Origin: Xanthomonas campestris pv. phormiicola
GTDB taxonomy: Bacteria > Pseudomonadota > Gammaproteobacteria > Xanthomonadales > Xanthomonadaceae
DNA: 64,000 bases
Direction: 5' to 3'
NCBI GenBank assembly: GCA_025666215.1
Contig: CP102593.1
Coordinates: forward strand, 4,973,001 to 5,037,000
The position numbers and the translations under genes are program-made. The notes under the pieces are model-generated. The model was not told the origin of the DNA. It saw only the letters and a list, made by a program, of their open reading frames with translations, and searched no databases. Each line of letters begins with the position of its first letter. The stretch's first letter is position 1. Shown in pieces: positions 62,604 through 64,000 of this stretch.

Positions 62604-64000
62604 TCAGTGCTTCGGCAAAGGCTGCATGCGGTAGTTGTCCGGCGGTGTACTGCCGAGCAGGTATTGCACGAAGTAGTCCCAGCGGCGGCGGGTCACGTAG
62701 GGCGTGGCGTCGTCGCCATAGGCGTGCTTGGCGTTGGGCAGCACCAGCATGTCGAAGCTCTTGTTGGCCTTGATCAGCGCGTCGGCCATCAACAGCGATT
62801 CGTAGGGCGGGACGTTGTCGTCCAGGCTGCCGTGCACCAGCATCAGCCGGCCCTTGAGGTTGGCGGCGAGCAGCGGATTGGCCTGGTTGTCGTAGCTGCC
62901 CTTGCCCTGCTTGTCCACGCTGAGCGGCCCCTGGTACTTCTCGCCCCAGTCGTCCTCGTAATCGCGGTTGTCGTGGTTGCCGCTCTCCGACCAGGCCACC
63001 TTGAAGAAATCCGGGTAGCGCAGCATCGCGTCGGTGGAGGCGTTGCCGCCGCCGGAGTGGCCCCAGATGCCCACGCGCTGCAGGTCGATCCATGGATAGC
63101 GCTGCCCCAGCTCCTTCAACCCGGCCACCTGGTCGGGCAAGGTGTTGTCGCCCATGTCCGCGTACCAGGTGTCGTGGAAGGCCTTGGAGCGCCACGGCGT
63201 GCCCATGCCGTCGATGGCCACGACGATGAAGCCCAGTTCGGCCAGCGCCTGGTTGTCGCCATGGCTGGGCAGGAAACTGCGCCCGCGCACCGAGCCGGTC
63301 TGCGGGCCCGGGTAGATGTAGTCGATGACCGGATAGCGCTTGGCGGGGTCGAAGTGGGAGGGCTTGAACATCACCCCGTACAGCACGGTCCTGCCGTCGC
63401 GCGCCTGCACCGTGATCGGCACCGGCGCGACCCAGCCGGCGGCCTGCAGGCGGCCGATGTCGGCCTTGGCCACGGTGGCGAGGGTGCGGCCGTCGCCGGC
63501 CTGGCGCAGCAGCGTCACCGGCGGCTGGGTGGTGGTGGAGTAGCTGTCGACGAAGCGCTGGCCATCCGGCGACAGGGCGATGGCGTGGTCGGCCGGCTCC
63601 GGCGTCAGCAGCTGCGGCGCGCCGCCATCCAGGCCGACCTTCCACAGCTGCTGGTCGTACGGATCCAGCCCGCGGGTGCGGCCGACGCCGCGGAACCAGG
63701 CGGTGCGGGTCTTGGCATCGACCTTCAGCAACTCGGTGACGTTGCCCTCGCCGGTGGTGATGGCGCGCTTGGGCTTGCCGGTGGCCAGGTCGTACAGATA
63801 CAGCTGGCCCCAGTTGCTGCGTTCGGAAAACCACACCGCTTCGTTGCGCTCCGGCAGGTAGGCCCAGTTCGCCGCGACCTGGCCGCTTTCGTAGTAGGTC
63901 TTGGCGGTTTCCCGGAACGCGGTGCGGACCGCGCCGGTGGCCGCGTCGGCGATCCGGAACCAGGCGTCCTTGTGATAGCGCGAGGTGGAGACGAACGCCA
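62604..64000 (-). CDS. S9 prolyl oligopeptidase / dipeptidyl peptidase IV-like, 5' end outside the window
   Basis: The 3' part of a gene read leftward; the frame is open to the window edge, so about 465 C-terminal residues are present. A beta-propeller segment (LYLYDLATGKPKRAITTGEG) leads into the alpha/beta hydrolase with YPVIDYIYPGPQTGSV, the nucleophile in GIWGHSGGGNASTDAML, the aspartate in GSLDDNVPPYESLLMADAL and the histidine in PNAKHAYGDD. The set fits S9B peptidases that remove X-Pro dipeptides, usually periplasmic in this group. Confidence 0.9.
   Translation of the reverse strand, partial: AFVSTSRYHKDAWFRIADAATGAVRTAFRETAKTYYESGQVAANWAYLPERNEAVWFSERSNWGQLYLYDLATGKPKRAITTGEGNVTELLKVDAKTRTAWFRGVGRTRGLDPYDQQLWKVGLDGGAPQLLTPEPADHAIALSPDGQRFVDSYSTTTQPPVTLLRQAGDGRTLATVAKADIGRLQAAGWVAPVPITVQARDGRTVLYGVMFKPSHFDPAKRYPVIDYIYPGPQTGSVRGRSFLPSHGDNQALAELGFIVVAIDGMGTPWRSKAFHDTWYADMGDNTLPDQVAGLKELGQRYPWIDLQRVGIWGHSGGGNASTDAMLRYPDFFKVAWSESGNHDNRDYEDDWGEKYQGPLSVDKQGKGSYDNQANPLLAANLKGRLMLVHGSLDDNVPPYESLLMADALIKANKSFDMLVLPNAKHAYGDDATPYVTRRRWDYFVQYLLGSTPPDNYRMQPLPKH

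Overview
The window is high-GC chromosomal DNA from a gamma-proteobacterium of the Xanthomonadaceae, most likely a Xanthomonas. Three things point there. An L-fuconate dehydratase keeps every catalytic position I recall for the X. campestris enzyme at the same residue numbers. The oxidative L-fucose cluster around it is of the X. campestris kind. TonB-dependent receptors are prominent, and the intergenic gaps are full of TGTGGGAGCGACTTCAGTCG-type palindromes. I see no tRNA, rRNA, CRISPR array, prophage or transposase gene.

Layout. 0-8 kb: a secreted calcium-loop protein, a UbiB/ABC1 kinase, a 2OG-Fe(II) oxygenase-like protein, a DUF3772-MscS channel and a quinone oxidoreductase. 8-14 kb: a leftward FecI sigma factor, FecR, STN-type TonB receptor and histidine acid phosphatase unit. 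14-18.8 kb: an AraC regulator with a pirin, an M3-like metallopeptidase and a DUF4142-type lipoprotein. 18.9-33.3 kb: a leftward three-gene surface cluster made of a secreted DUF11 protein, a 2,789-residue protein with 20 near-identical repeats of about 96 residues, and a large outer-membrane barrel protein. 33.3-35.1 kb: an XRE regulator, an mdcB remnant and a small gene whose 3' end is a MITE-like element. 35.1-43.5 kb: the complete L-fucose regulon. 43.8-46 kb: a HAD phosphatase, a thioredoxin-like protein coupled to a six-cysteine peptide, and a Pro/Asp-rich small protein. 46-51.3 kb: glpK, glpF, glpD and glpR. 51.4-58.6 kb: YehS-like and HDOD proteins, a flavin disulfide reductase coupled to a DUF4126 protein, exonuclease III with a histone-H1-like tail, and small proteins. 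58.6-64 kb: a siderophore-type TonB receptor, a small RNase-like secreted protein, a PlsC acyltransferase and the 3' part of an S9 prolyl peptidase.

How genes work together. In the fucose regulon FucP imports the sugar and a mutarotase supplies the right anomer. Dehydrogenase, lactonase, dehydratase, second dehydrogenase and diketo-acid hydrolase then give pyruvate and lactate. An IclR protein divergent from fucP probably acts at a perfect 16-bp-arm palindrome in the shared promoter. The glp genes form uptake, phosphorylation and oxidation steps, and two 19-bp GlpR-like operators lie upstream of glpD. The FecI/FecR pair should switch on the receptor and phosphatase when a substrate binds, which suggests scavenging of an organic phosphate.

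Most unusual: the 14-kb surface cluster with its homogenised repeats; two copies of a 98-99 bp palindromic element inserted at the same position in REP-type repeats; and the small secreted proteins (Cys-rich peptide, RNase-like protein lacking the catalytic His). Functions are inferred from sequence reading alone.
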